Source: Amphirosellinia nigrospora (lineage: Eukaryota > Ascomycota > Sordariomycetes > Xylariales > Xylariaceae). Taken from it: a DNA stretch of 64,000 nucleotides. Positions 1-12,219 of the stretch are shown piece by piece. The notes below the pieces were generated by a model. It was not told the DNA's origin. It was given only the letters and a program-made list of their open reading frames with translations, and ran no database searches. Each line of letters starts with the position of its first letter. The first letter of the stretch is position 1. The stretch spans positions 2,636,316 through 2,700,315 of the forward strand of contig SCHM01000004.1 of assembly GCA_004123355.1 (NCBI GenBank), read 5' to 3'. A program made the position numbers and the translations under genes.

Positions 1-2640
1 AAATTTAATATTATAAATATTTTATATAAGTTTTATTAATTAAATAGTTTTATTTATAATATTTATTAGCTTATTATTATATTTTATTATAATTATATTA
101 TTTTTATAGTAAAATTAAATATAATATATATAATTTTTAAAAGCTATTTATATAATATTAACGTATTTATTATTAATATAATAATTTTATATATATTTTA
201 AATATTTATTAATAATTAATATTATTTTTTATAAATAATTATTTTTTATATTAAAGTTATTAAATTTATAAAAATTAATTATTAGTTAAATATTAGCTTT
301 AAAAACTTTAGATCGAGCTTTTTATATTATTTTCCGGTAAGCTTTTATAAAATTATAGTTAATATATTTTATAGTTTTAATTTTATTATTTTTTTAAAAA
401 ATAATCGTTATTTTTTTAATATAAATTAATAGTTATTTTAATAGTTTAAAACTTATATATTTTAAACGTTAATATTATTTATATATATTAGTTTATAACT
501 AAAAACGTTTTATATAAAAGTTTAAAAAAATTTTTCGGGTATAAAAAGTATATTTTATTAAGCGTACTAAAAAATACTTTATAATAAATTATTTATATAT
601 TCGGGTTAATAAATATAAAAGCTTTTTTTATTAGTATTTTAAAAAATCTAAGTTAAGTTTATTTTTTTAATAAATATTTTTATAATTAAAAATTTATAAT
701 AAAATAAAATTAATAACTATATTAAAATAAAAAACTATATTATAAAGTTTATAAACTATAAGTTTTTTTAGTTTTTATATTTTAATATTAATTTTTTTAT
801 AGTTATATATTTTAATTATACTATTATTAGCTAATATTATATTTTTTAAGTTAATATTTTTAAAGTTTAAAAAACAACTTATTTAATTAAAAATATATAT
901 ATTAAACTTAAAGTTTATTATAGCGTAATTATATAATATATATAATTTAATAAGTTTTTTATTAATTATAAAAAAGTTTATAATATATATTATTAATAGC
1001 TATATAAATTAATTTTTATATTAATTTATAAATTAATNGTATTATTATTAGCTAATATTATATTTTTTAAGTTAATATTTTTAAAATTTAAAAAATAACT
1101 TATTTAATTAAAAATATATATATTAAACTTAAAGTTTATTATAGCGTAATTATATAATATATATAATTTAATAAGTTTTTTATTAATTATAAAAAAGTTT
1201 ATAATATATATTATTAATAGTTATATGTATTAATTTTTATATTAATTTATAAGTTAATTATTAAATTTAACGCGTTTTTTTTTTATTAGTTTTTAGTACG
1301 TTTTATTATTTTTTTAATATTATTTTTAATAATTATTTATATATAAATAATATATTTAAAATAAATACTAATTTTAAAATTTTTAAAATAAAACTTTAAA
1401 AAAATAAACTAATAGTTTATAATTAAATGTTTTTTATAATAAACTATATAGTTTGTTATATTAGGGTTTTTTTTTTTAGTTTTAGTTTGTATATTTATTT
1501 TAAAACGTTTTATAAAAATATTTAAAAAGTTTTTTTAAAATTATTATATTAATTATTTAGTTAGTTTTAAGCTATTCGGGAATATATTTTTCGTTTTTAA
1601 TAAATTTATTTAAGTTAATTTTTATTAAAATAAACTAAATAATTTTTATGTTTTTTTGCTTATTAATTTTATAAATAATAAAAGCTTTTTTTTTAACAAT
1701 TTTTATAAGTATTTATATTATATTTAATATAAAAGCTTTATATTAAAGTTTAATAACTATTATTTAATAATTTAAAATATTATTTAAAATTTTATTATTA
1801 TAAGTTTTTTTTAATAATATAGCTTAAAATAAATTAATATTATATAAAGCTTTTTTTAAATTAATTATAAGTTTAAATAATTTAATAATATTTAATTTTT
1901 TAGTATTTATTTAATAACTTTATTTAATTATTTATTAGTTTATTTAACGAAATTTTTAATAAGTTTTTTTATTATATATATTAATAAACATTTTATAATT
2001 ATTTTAATATTTATATTTAAAAACTTGGCTTATTATTTCGTTAAGCTTTTTTAAATTATTATATTATTAATTAAAAGTTTAATAAGTTTTTATATAAATT
2101 AATTTATAGTTTAAATTTATTATTTTTTATATTTATTTAAAAAGCTTAATAATTTTGTTTTAATAAATATTATATTATTTTAAAACAATATTATAACGTT
2201 ATTAAATATTAATATATAAGGTTCGTTTATTTATTATTAAATTTATTAATATAATAATTATTAATTAATATTCGCAAATATAAAAAAATTAAATACGTTT
2301 AATACGTTTAGTTTTATAAGCTAAAAAGATTACGTTTTTTTTAGTTATAAATATTTTTAAAAATTTTTTAAAATTATAAACGTTATAAAGTTTTATTTTT
2401 ATAATAAAAAATCTTTTAACGAGTTAAAAATCGTAATAGTTAATATAAATATAATAATAATTTTAGTACATATTTTTATAGCTTTATTTTTAATAAAATA
2501 TAAAAATTATAATAAAATTTTTAATTATTAGATTTAATATATATATATTAATTTTATTTATATATTACTACTAAGCTTAATTAAAGCATTTTTAGTATAA
2601 AGTATTTAATAAAAATATTAGCTATTAGTTAAGCCCGGCG
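1..2640. repeat. AT-rich RIP-like degraded repeat block
   Basis: This stretch is almost entirely A and T, has no open frame of note, and ends sharply at about 2640 where normal base composition resumes. In Pezizomycotina such blocks are typically transposable elements mutated by repeat-induced point mutation and packed as heterochromatin. No element family can be recognised from what remains, so it is treated as a fossil of unknown type. One ambiguous base lies at 1038 inside a local tandem duplication. Simple AT-rich non-repeat DNA is the alternative; a search for sister copies elsewhere in the genome would separate the two. Confidence 0.75.
820..1258. repeat. Tandem duplication (period about 221 nt) flanking an N
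   Basis: Two nearly identical copies of about 217 nt lie head to tail, roughly 820-1037 and 1041-1258, separated by a few bases that include the single N at 1038. The copies differ at few sites. This could be a genuine tandem repeat, but a duplication centred on an ambiguous base is also what is left when two overlapping contig ends are joined without being merged. Confidence 0.8.
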
Positions 2641-2682
2641 TACTGCTATATATTAAATAAGCAACCGGGTAATTTATTTAGT

Positions 2683-2895
2683 GATGTATAGGTAGATTAC
2701 TAGTTGGTGCGTAATCTAACAACATATTGTTAACAAAGTAGCTCGCCCTCCCTCGCGCTTTACCTAGGTCCTAGGGCTATTTCTGTGTCCTCTTTCCTAG
2801 TGGATTCGTCCGCTAGCGCCAATAACAACTATATATTTATTTATTGAATAATGTGAACGGTTGTAGCCTTAAGGCCGTCGAATACTGTTTATAAA
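2683..2895. mobile_element. LTR-like retroelement fragment (fossil)
   Basis: Directly after the AT-rich block a segment of normal composition starts near TGTATAGGTAG, contains ATTACTAGTTGGTGCGTAAT and a stretch reading CTCTTTCCTAGTGGATTCG, and ends near GTCGAATACTG. This arrangement resembles the long terminal repeats of fungal Ty3/Gypsy-type elements as I remember them. No partner repeat, primer site or coding part is visible here, so it would be a solo or truncated LTR at the border of the degraded block. Family and exact ends are uncertain and age cannot be judged. Confidence 0.35.
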
Positions 2896-3593
2896 ACTAA
2901 GTTTTATTTATTAATAAACTAAGTTTTATTTTATAATAAAAATGTTTAATAAAAAATAATAAAATTAAGATAAGCACTTTATATGACGTAAGTTTAATTA
3001 TAAATAAACTATAATATATCAAGCACCATAAGTTCCACTTAAAATCCCTTAGCGCTAGCTGGCCACTTGGACTTTTGTCCTTTTAGTCCCTACGTACTCC
3101 GTATGGACCACAGTAACTTCCGCTGTACATGGACATCCCCGGTCTCCGTCACCGTCGCCCGTTCTGCACTAACGAAGCTTCATCGCCTCGAGGTCCGCCA
3201 CCCATAGCACCCATCATAGGCGCGCTGAATCACACGACGAGAAGAGCATACCGGAGCAGAGCGCCACGCGACAGCATCGCCCTGGCCTAGCAAGCTGTGC
3301 GACGAGCCGAGCCGAGCCTTGCCGTGCCGTGATTGCTTGGTGTCTGAGATACCCATTGCGCGACGGCGTGGCAATTAGTTCGCCTTCGTCAACACGACGC
3401 GCTACCGATGAAGCTCTGCTTTAGTTAGCCGGGCATCGTGTCTCTGTTTCTCCTTCTCTCCTCTCACTTCATACAGCTCCGCTTGCTCGGTCGCCCTCAT
3501 CCATCGTCGCCAACCATTTCTCGTGTCATCCCGACATCGTAGTCGGCGATCTCGTAGATACCCACCCCATTTTCACGCGCGTCCTGGCTCGCC
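2896..3593. other. Intergenic, transition from repeat to gene space
   Basis: The first part is still AT-rich, with a short direct repeat of AAACTAAGTTTTATT near 2897-2935. From about 3100 the composition becomes normal. The last 200 bases are pyrimidine-rich (TCTCCTTCTCTCCTCTC near 3450), as expected for a fungal promoter and 5' leader of the gene starting at 3594. No gene is seen. Confidence 0.6.
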
Positions 3594-5016
3594 ATGGCCT
3601 CCGCTCGCAAGCGCCCTCGACCCGATGAGGACACCCAGGCCGAGTGTCCTTTCACAGTAGCCCATCCCGATCCGAATGAGAAGGACAAGAAGGCCAAGCG
3701 CAGACGACAGGAGTCCGAGGACCAGCCAATTCCCAAGACACCCCTGCAAGCTTCCCCCTTCTCGCCTATGGCAAGTTCAAGGACCCCAACAACACCATGG
3801 ATCGATATTATCAGGTTCTTCCCCACCAGAAGTGGATGGATATGACCCGATATAATAGTTTTGTTCGTGCGTAGACCTTTGTGCCCGACCTCATTGCCGC
3901 TTCTTAGCTAACAAGTCCTCGCTTCACTAGTCAACGGTGTGAAGTATTATAGCGAAGGTTTTATTTTTGTTGCCAATAATTCGACCATCGAGCGCCAAAA
4001 GAACCCCGGCGAGCCACGCCAATCGAGACAAAAGTCGGAGGATGATTGGGTGGCCAGGATCCTCGAGATCCGCGCGAGCGACGAGCATCACGTGTATGCC
4101 CGTGTATATTGGATGTACTGGCCAGACGAGCTGCCTGCGGGCACCCAGGAGGGCAAGAAGTCCATTCAAGGGAGGCAATCCTACCATGGCCAGAATGAGT
4201 TGATTGCGTCGAATCATAGTAGGTGGTCGGTTAATATTCCCCGAACAGTGGGCACTAACATGTCGCAGTGGATGTCATCAACGTTGTCAGTGTGACTGCT
4301 CAAGCTACCGTGAACCAATGGGATGAGACGAACGAGGACGAGGTCCAGCAAGCCTTATATTGGCGTCAAGCCTTCGATGTCCGTAGTATGGAGCTTTCGG
4401 TAAGATGCCATGCTCGTATTTGTCTGTATTTGATGAACTGACCGAGGAATAGTCTGCGTTACCGCGATGCAAATGCAACCGCCCCGAAAACCCCGATAAG
4501 CAACTTATGAACTGCACGAATCCGGAATGTAGGAAGTGGCTACACGACGACTGCCTTATCCACGAGGCCCTCATGAAAACATTTACGCGACTGGGAACAG
4601 ACCGGCCCCATAAACCATCACGAGTGAAGAATGAAGAGCCGGAAGGTGGACAGCGCCCCCTCAGCCCAAGCGAGTCGGGCGCGGCCCAGACAGCTCAACA
4701 GTCAATAGACGTTAAGCCAGAGGACCAGACCATCAAGTTGGCCGATGTCGAGAATACCGAGTCATCGGTTAGGGCGGAAACACGCACGGTACCCATCATG
4801 GCAGCGTCTGAGCCGAAGCGCAAAGGGCGTCCTCGGAAGTCGGAGGTGGTCGAGGTGGTCAACACCAAACCATACGAAGGACTATTTTCGGCTGTCATTA
4901 ATGACACGTCACCGCCTGTGGTCGAGATCCAGGATCTCCGCGAGAGTGTGACAGGCGGCGAGAAGTCTTGGACGGAGCCGCTCCATTGCCTCCTCTGCAA
5001 CGCCGAAATCAACTGA
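3594..5016 (+). CDS. BAH-PHD chromatin protein, EPR-1/BP1-like
   Basis: The predicted nuclear protein has an N-terminal basic tail (MASARKRPRPDED), a BAH domain spanning the first three exons (MTRYNSFV, GVKYYSEGFIFVANN, WVARILEIRA, VYWMYWPDELPAG, ELIASNHMDVINVVS) and a PHD finger (CKCNRPENPDK, MNCTNPECRKWLHDDC), then a low-complexity tail and a Cys-containing C-terminus (LHCLLCNAEIN). The order BAH then PHD matches the ascomycete family that includes Neurospora EPR-1 and Fusarium BP1, readers of H3K27 methylation needed for facultative heterochromatin silencing. Exons are 3594-3866, 3931-4218, 4269-4399 and 4453-5016, all with GT-AG introns that restore the domain reading. One frame break of a single base lies near 3764-3768 between SPFSP and YGKFK. 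Orthology to EPR-1 rather than to another BAH protein is an inference from domain order and local motifs. Confidence 0.85.
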
Positions 5017-5982
5017 GGCGAAGCTGTCGGTTGATACGTTTTAAATCCAAAATTCTCAACGTAGGTTTCTCAGGCGAAGATTATAAATTTTGACTCAGGT
5101 GTTGTCTCTCCCATTTTAGGCCTTTCCATGTCTACGGCGTTGGTTTATGGCTGGCGTTTCGGAAACAAATGATACCCTGCAATTTCGCTGCGGGGAGATC
5201 GATTTCCTTTGTCTCCATGCGCGCGCCCACCGATGTTGGCGTGGAAGATGATCCGGCGCAGTCGGCCGACCACGCACGAAGTGTTGCCCGAGTGGCCTTG
5301 TAGGCTAGTGGTGAGAGTTGTTGCACCAGTGCATCAATCGCATTAAGGGGTTGGATCTCTCACAAAAAGAAAAAAAAGTAGAAGTACCAGTGGCTAGACC
5401 TCGTTCATGGCCCTCTCTCGGCCCAAATAACATGTGTCATTAGTCGGCCGATGTGTAAATACCTCTTGATGTTTTTGTTCAGGGATTTTCTCTCTGACTG
5501 TCCGCCGTAGATTAGATAGGCCTTGTGCTTATTCGGTGAGGGTTTTGCATTGCGCACGGCATAGCATCATTGCAGACTTCACTCTATTAATTTATTTATT
5601 TTATTTTGTTTTATTTATCTTTTGTTCCGATTCATCACGTTCTCTACTTTATCTGAATTATCATGCTATTCAAGTAGAAGGGGTGAACAACGTACCCCTT
5701 GTCGGCCGTCCTACCCGGCAGCCGTCACAGCAGCTCAGCTCAACTCTATCCCGGGCTGCCCCACCTTGGTGCCAAACACACCTAAGGTTATACGCTTATT
5801 GAAACCAACCCCACCATGCATCATGCATCATCCCTCCCGCTTCATACATCCATCCTAATTTACCTCCATATTATACATGAACAGCTCCTTCACGCCAGAC
5901 AACGACTTTCTCGGTTCGATCCAAGTCACGGACTTCTGTTGATACATTAACACCCTCGAGCTACGATCATCCACCCTCCACA
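5017..5982. other. Intergenic between BAH-PHD gene and cap2
   Basis: No coding signal is seen. The segment contains a T-rich stretch around 5580-5640 and ends in a C-rich, ATG-free leader just before the capping protein gene, so it should hold the terminator of one gene and the promoter of the next, both on the plus strand. Confidence 0.5.
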
Positions 5983-7115
5983 ATGGCGGCTGCCGACCCT
6001 TTCGACTCGGCACTGTACGTATCCCACTTCCCCCCTCTCGCTGCCCGCGTCCAGGTAGTTAGTTAGTTGTTCAACCAACGCACCCACTGCCAACACCACC
6101 GAGGGAGCAATGCGCGAACCTCCTCACGATATCACCACGACCTAATCTATTCTCCTCTGGCCTCCGATCTCCCACCGCCTAGACAGGACAGGACAAATTC
6201 AGCTAATCCAGACATCGCAGCGACCTCCTCCGCCGGCTCAACCCAAAGCACACGGCCGAGCACCTGCACGCCCTGATCAGCCTCGCGCCCGACCTGACCG
6301 AGGACCTGCTTTCCTCAGTCGACCAGCCGCTGGCGGTGCGGCGATGCCGACAGACGGGGCGCGACTACCTGCTGTGCGACTACAACCGCGACGGCGACAG
6401 CTACCGCTCGCCCTGGAGCAACGAGTTCGACCCCCGCTGCAGGACGGCGGCGCCCCCAACGGCGGGTGACGATGACGAGAACGCCGCCGGCCTCCCCAGC
6501 GAGAAGGTCCGGAAGATGGAGATCAAGGCGAACGAGGCGTTTGACCTCTATCGTGAGCTCTATTACGAGGGGGCGTGTCGAGCGTGTATTTCTGGAATCT
6601 GGACGATGGGTTTGCGGGCGTCGTGTTGTTGAAGAAGGGTAAGTTTATATATCCTCCCGGCCATGCCATGGATTTTGGGAGTGGGGGCGGGGCGTGAAGT
6701 CTCGCTGATGGGATGCACGTAGTATCTACGCCAGGCACCAGCGGCGAAGGCACGTGGGACTCGATCCACGTCTTCGAGGCCATCGACCGCGCGCGGCTGA
6801 CGCAGTATAACCTGACCTCCACCGTCATCCTATCACTCGCGACAGATTCCAACCCCGCATTAGGCGAGCTGGATCTCTCGGGCAACATGACGCGGCAGGT
6901 CGAGATCGAGCTCGCGGCCGAGAACGACGAGCAGCAGATTGCCAATATTGGCAAGCTCGTCGAGGACATGGAGCTCAAGATGAGGAACCTGCTCCAGGAA
7001 GTCTATTTTGGCAAGGCCAAGGACGTAGTGGGGGATTTGAGGAGTGGGTAGTTTGAGCGAGACGGCGCGCGATAGGGAGGCGCAGAAGGATCTTATCGGA
7101 AGTATGAAGAGGTGA
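5983..7115 (+). CDS. cap2: F-actin capping protein subunit beta
   Basis: The product caps barbed ends of actin filaments as a heterodimer with the alpha subunit. Exon 1 (5983-6014) encodes [11 protein letters not shown]. Exon 2 (6221-6638) continues with [47 protein letters not shown] and [20 protein letters not shown]. Exon 3 (6723 onward) carries [27 protein letters not shown] and the C-terminal actin-binding helix region ([19 protein letters not shown], then [19 protein letters not shown]). These are family-specific and in the right order, and the length of about 280 residues is normal. The reading frame is disturbed at four short runs: 6431-6435, 6464-6466, 6569-6573 and 7046-7048, all G or C homopolymers. 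The gene is conserved and normally single copy, so I read these as consensus errors. The 206-nt first intron is longer than the others. Confidence 0.92.
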
Positions 7116-9144
7116 GGATAAGCGCCTATCTATCTGGCCTTGCTACTGAAGCAGAGAATTGCGGTCCGTTTATGAGATGAGGGGCGGTGCGAATCGTATG
7201 GATCTGATGAAAGCATGATGCCAACATTTGGCGTCGAAGAAAAAAGTAACATGACAAAACGATCTGCACGTCTGCGCAAGACACATAGCTATCCACGTGC
7301 CTACCATAAAAGGAGGCTGTTCATACACCGTTTTTTAAGAACAACTGTCTAAAATTGATGACCTCTCAGACGAAGTTCTGATTATATTTACTGGCTATTA
7401 TTTTTGTAGAGAGATCACTTGACCAATATTGTCTTAGCCATCTAGAATATGTTATCGATTTTTCTGTGTTTAGAGGTTAGTTACTATAATTTCCACATGT
7501 TGTCTACATGAACTTGTTGATATAATACTTTCATGCGAGTCCTTGAAAGCGAGCAAGTGGAATGATTACGGATCACCATAACTCCGTTGCACACGGTATA
7601 CCTACTTATCGTTCATTTCTATTCTACCACGGCAAGTCCACAGGTGCTTGAAATACTTCACTAGTGACTTCTTTGCCGATGATCCGACTGTTGACCCGCA
7701 CATACGACATGCCAGGAAGTTTGTCATATGATGTCTTGGCACTTCTAACAGTCATTATAGAAAACATAGTAATCAGAAGAACGCTATATCGAGCCAACAT
7801 ATTCTCTCCCTTCCATAGTAAAGTTAGGTCCGTCTCCTCGCTTCAATGCTTATTTGTCTCTACATCCATCTTCACACAACCTAGGTGCCTTAGCCTAACT
7901 CGGTTTATGTAGCGGATTGAATGTGCATTAATCCACCACCCCTTACATTATCCGTCCCATCTCCTTGCCGCGTCCAGCAGATAGACAACGTAAGGGCGGG
8001 CCATAGAAGGAAGATATAGCCAACATCAGAAGGAGCAAGGGGGAAGGATGAGAGTTGGTGTGATGCCGTAGCCTAACGTCCAAGATGGCTGACTCCCTAC
8101 CCTAGTCCGAGGTGGAGGCCAGTGATTTATTCACAAACGGAGGAACAAACGGAGAAACGAGTAGGAGTATATTTACGAAGTAGGCAGGCTGATACCAAGC
8201 TTCTTAACTACCTTGCTACTTCATATATACAAACACATGGATACCCAGGTACGTACTGCTTCGAATATCCTATCCGAGGTCTAAAGAACAAATCTCTCAT
8301 CTCGAAATCGAGTGAAGCTAGTAATAATATAAGATGAGTTGATGAGCCGAACACCAAACCGATGCTCATGTCACTACTTATTCAAACCGACCGAAGAAAT
8401 CCTCGGCCTCGCATAACCCAGCAAGCCTCCTAACCATTGGATCAATGTCCCTCAACTACATACTCGTCCTTGCAGTTACTCGTTCTCTCATCTTCGTAAA
8501 TCGTCTCAGGCTATACGTACAGCGAACAACAAGCCGCGAATTCTATTGCCATCATACATATACACAATACAAAGCAAACGATCCAGCAAGCAAAAGTAGC
8601 CAGAGGCATCTGCTCGACTCGGTGGGAGTGTATATGTATGAAATTATACAAGGTTTCGACTTGGATGAAGAGCAGTACGATAAATAATGCATTTCACAGA
8701 AATACAAGTGGTAAATCAGCCGCGCAAGCCGTCTACTCCCCAACTGCGCCCTACTTCACGTTTGATTCAAGAATATGGAACGCAAAAGCCAGTCAAAGTC
8801 GGGGAAACGCAAGCAAGTACATAAACGCGAGGTCTTAATAGGGGTTGGCTGGAATCATGAAGCAGTGCTTTCCAGGCTCGACACCCTATCAAGACAAATA
8901 GTCGACACATTCCTTCATTCCTTCATCCATCCCATCCTTGCCGAGTTGAGAGAAAATTTCTCTGTTCCATAACTGTCTCATTAATAAGATATAGACGCCC
9001 CTATGTCTATCTAGTTGGACACCATCCATCCAGCGTTAGAGCCACCCCGTAGTTAACGCCTACTGCTAGCGAGGCTTGCGGGGGAAAAAATGACGTGTAG
9101 TGTATGTTGTATATGCGATGGCGTAAGTGCGTGCGTCCGTGAGC

Positions 9145-9178
<34 letters not shown>

Positions 9179-9516
9179 ATGTGGTGTTGTCTTATGATAA
9201 AGACGAACAGAAAAAGAGAGGATATCCTACTCGTACACTTATCGCCTATTTTCTTCGCAAAGATCCGGGTTTTAGAACCGTAGCATAACGAGATAAACAT
9301 GACAGAAAAGACAAACAAAAAAGTAGAAGGAACCGCCTAAAAGTCTATCTGATGCGGAACCGTGGGCCGTCAGTCATTTCGAGTCGTTTGTTGGAATATA
9401 CTTGGGTCGTAACCCTTAGGCAACCCCTGCGAGGGTGTCAACATCCTGGCAATGGGGTGCTTGAGTTGCGGTAAAGAGCGGCACCGTTCGATTCGGTGAC
9501 ATCAGTCTGCCCCCAT
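7116..9516. other. Intergenic, 2.4 kb
   Basis: No convincing gene is visible. A short frame at about 7339-7425 reads KIDDLSDEVLIIF, reminiscent of an F-box start, but it lacks a start codon and stops soon after. The region otherwise holds a (GT)n microsatellite and AT-moderate DNA with no long coding frame on either strand. Confidence 0.5.
9147..9177. repeat. (GT)n microsatellite
   Basis: An uninterrupted run of about fifteen GT units, preceded by a less regular GTGCGTCCGTGAGCGG stretch. Confidence 0.95.
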
Positions 9517-10792
9517 TTACGGCCACCATTTCATCTTCTTATAGCTTTCAATCACGTCCAAGACAAGTTCCTTGGTAATGACTGGCTTAGTGTATTCGAA
9601 GCCGACGACCGTTTCCAGTCGGCTGCCGTCCATGCTGAGATCTGTGTCCTTCAGGAGCTCCTTCTCCATAAAGGGAGTCAACGGGCCAGGTCTCGTGATC
9701 CCCGCATCGCTAAGAAGGTCTGCCCATGGCCCAAGCACGTCGTCATTGACATCATCCACCACGCTATCCATGTTGAGGCGTGCGAAATTACTCAGAAGCT
9801 GACCTTGGAAATCCGTTTTGATGCCAAATACCTCGCCAATGATGCTTGCTATTGTGCCTTGTGTCGTAACCCCTTTATCGACCACATTGAAAATCGGGAC
9901 ATTACCCATAGATTTGGTGTCCCAGTTGGCCTTACCGGAGTCGAACCACGCTGCGACAGCCCACAAAGCTCGCGTGACATCGTCGATATGAGCCGTGTTG
10001 GTACGCAAATCTTTTGTCCACAGCCACTTCATCTCTTCGTCGAGAGCCTGGTATACACGTGCCAGGCAGAGCGCGGTCGCAACCCACTGTGATGCATACG
10101 GGCCGTATATGGGGTAGCCGTACGATGACTAGATTGAGCCTATATCGTCGAGCGATTAGTTGGCCTGTTGTTACCCCATGCCGTTTCTCTGAATTGGTAC
10201 TCACCCTCGATCTTGGCCAATTCCTCCTCGGCCTGAGCTTTATAAGTGGCAATCTTGCTCCAAGGTTTGAGCTTGTCGCCCTCTTTGCTGGGTGACGAAT
10301 TCGGCTTGTACACCATACCAGTGCTCAGCTCCACGAAACACCTGACGCCCCGTTTCGCCGCCTCTTTACCAACTGCTAGCGTTAAGCCTAGAGAGCGGAC
10401 TTTGTAGACCTCATCCTCCTGGGAATATCTCGTCTCGCCGCCGCAGTTGAAGACATAGTCCCATTGCTTGCCGTCGGCTCTATCGAATATGCGAGCTAGG
10501 GCCTCTGCACAAACGCCCATAGATATTAGTAAGATACTATAGCTAGAAAGAGCTTACCACAGAAGCCGGGGCTATTCCGGTGTGACTTACGCTCTCTGGC
10601 GTCAGCCTGCATGAAATTCGCTGCTGAGCATGCGTTCTCAAATTCTGGGGCCAGCCATGCCAGCTGGGGCAGGACTTTGTCAACTAGTCGTAATTCGGAC
10701 GCCAAATCGTTGTCGTGAATGTACTTGGCAAGAAATCGGCCGATATACCCCAAGCCGCCAATTATCAACACTGACGGCTTTTCCGAAGCCAT
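9517..10792 (-). CDS. NAD-dependent epimerase/dehydratase-like protein
   Basis: This extended short-chain dehydrogenase-type protein has a Rossmann nucleotide-binding start, PSVLIIGGLGYIGRFLAKYI, within its first 30 residues. Exon 1 (10591-10792) ends in ADARE. Exon 2 (10205-10504) carries DYVFNCGGETRYSQEDEVY, VELSTGMVYKPNSSPSKEGD and TYKAQAEEELAKIEG. Exon 3 (9517-10139) carries LNLVIVRLP, DLRTNTAHIDDVTRALW and ends MKWWP. The STGMVY and TNTAHIDD blocks are those of fungal epimerase-like proteins, but the usual YxxxK catalytic pair is not evident (the Tyr is followed by KAQA), so the catalysed reaction is unknown. Single-step frame breaks lie at the exon 2/3 junction (10205) and in a TATATA-like run near 10108-10112. 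A cytosolic location is likely because no signal peptide is seen. Confidence 0.85.
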
Positions 10793-11404
10793 CGTGAAAA
10801 ATACGAGCGTGATGAAGCGGTACCGTTGACTGCAGTAGAATGGTCACTTCAAACAGCGGGTGACCGAAGCACAATGCAATACGAGACTCGGATACCAGAG
10901 GAATGCGCGCACGGGAGGAGCTCAAAAGCCAGCGAAGAAAGTCCCAAGAAGTCAAGCGATGGAAGTGGCAGGACCTAAAAGCGTGCGCGGCGACGTAGAG
11001 GGTGTAGTGAAGATGGATACAACGAGTATCGAAGCTAGTAGCGGGCGTAGTAGTATATTTGTTATATCTGAATCTGATCCCGAAAGACTGTAGACAATAA
11101 TACGAGTCTAATATTGGCTCATTTCATAGTCCTCATGGGCGGAGAGAATCCTACGGTAATAAGTCAAGCGAGCAATGTCAAAAATGCAGTAGTGCAAAGT
11201 GGTTTGGCGGTATGAAGTATAAAACGGGCTGGCTGATGGCAAGGCAAGAAGGCGCACGGGAAGGATTTCTTGGCGACCTGCCTGCAGCTCTGGCCGGGCG
11301 AAAATATTTCAATATGAGATTACCCTAAGTGCAAGGGAGGGAGGGATGTTGAAGGTAGGTATCTGTGCGTGGTGGGCGTGGGCGTGGTGTGTGGTATGGT
11401 ATGG

Positions 11405-11437
11405 GTGTATGGTGTATGGTGTATGGTGTATGGTGTG
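11405..11437. repeat. GTGTATG minisatellite-like tract
   Basis: Four to five adjoining copies of GTATGGT/GTGTATG are visible, with a few variants on the left side. Confidence 0.85.
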
Positions 11438-11472
11438 GACGATGGAGGGTGTGAAGTGTCGATCGAATAATG

Positions 11473-11493
11473 AATAATAATAATAATAATAAA
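11473..11493. repeat. (AAT)n microsatellite
   Basis: Six to seven consecutive AAT/ATA units. Confidence 0.9.
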
Positions 11494-12004
11494 ATAGGTA
11501 CGGACGGTACTGCTGCTAGTCAGCAGGAAGGCACGGGCTTGGATGAGGGGAAGGATGCAAGAGAGGAGAGAGAGAGAGGGTCGGAGGCACTTGGCCCTAA
11601 AGAGTAAAGAATGAAGGAAATATGTGATGTTGCCGGCCTTGAGCAAGACGACAGAAAGGGGATTAGCGGGGGGAATAAGCACCAGGCAGTGGTTAGTGGC
11701 TAGCAGCGACCAGGCAGTGACCAGGTCATCATTCTAGCCGACGCTACCTTGTCTATTTGCTGCTAGTTGCGTACGCTACTTGGGTGTATATATGCACATT
11801 ATTATTAGAAGTCAAGCCGCCAGAGGGACGAGTTACGTAGATAGGTCCAGTATGTACTTGCCGGGCTAGGATACCTGGTAATGTGGTAATGTTGTAATGT
11901 TGGGTGGGAGAAGTGCTAGCGTACCTGTGTACTTTGATAATGCCAAGTTGAGTTTAGTCCCGCTTTAGTCCTACCTTGCCTTGAAGCAGACTCGATACTG
12001 CCGA

Positions 12005-12043
12005 GCCCAGCGCCCAGCGCCCAGTGCCCAGCCCAGTGCCCAG
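12005..12043. repeat. CCCAGCG-type short tandem repeat
   Basis: Five imperfect copies of CCCAGCGC/CCCAGTGC follow one another. Confidence 0.85.
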
Positions 12044-12175
12044 GTGTACCTCCAGCTGCGTAGATAGTACGTGTACTACCATACCTAGTAGATAAACATT
12101 TGAAGGGGGTACCTGGCCAGTTGGGTAGTTGTCTTTAACCCCGTACAGTAATAATACTTACGTCGTAAACGGGCT

Positions 12176-12219
12176 TGGGTTTGGTTTGGTTTGGTTTGAT
12201 TCGGCTTGATTTGGCTTGA
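12176..12219. repeat. GGTTT / GGCTTGATTT short tandem repeat
   Basis: Four GGTTT units are followed by variant GGCTTGATTT units. Confidence 0.8.

Noticed and set aside
9484-9500. CACCG-TTCGATT-CGGTG, which looks like a tRNA T-arm
   Set aside because: No matching acceptor stem or anticodon arm can be formed with the sequence upstream on either strand.
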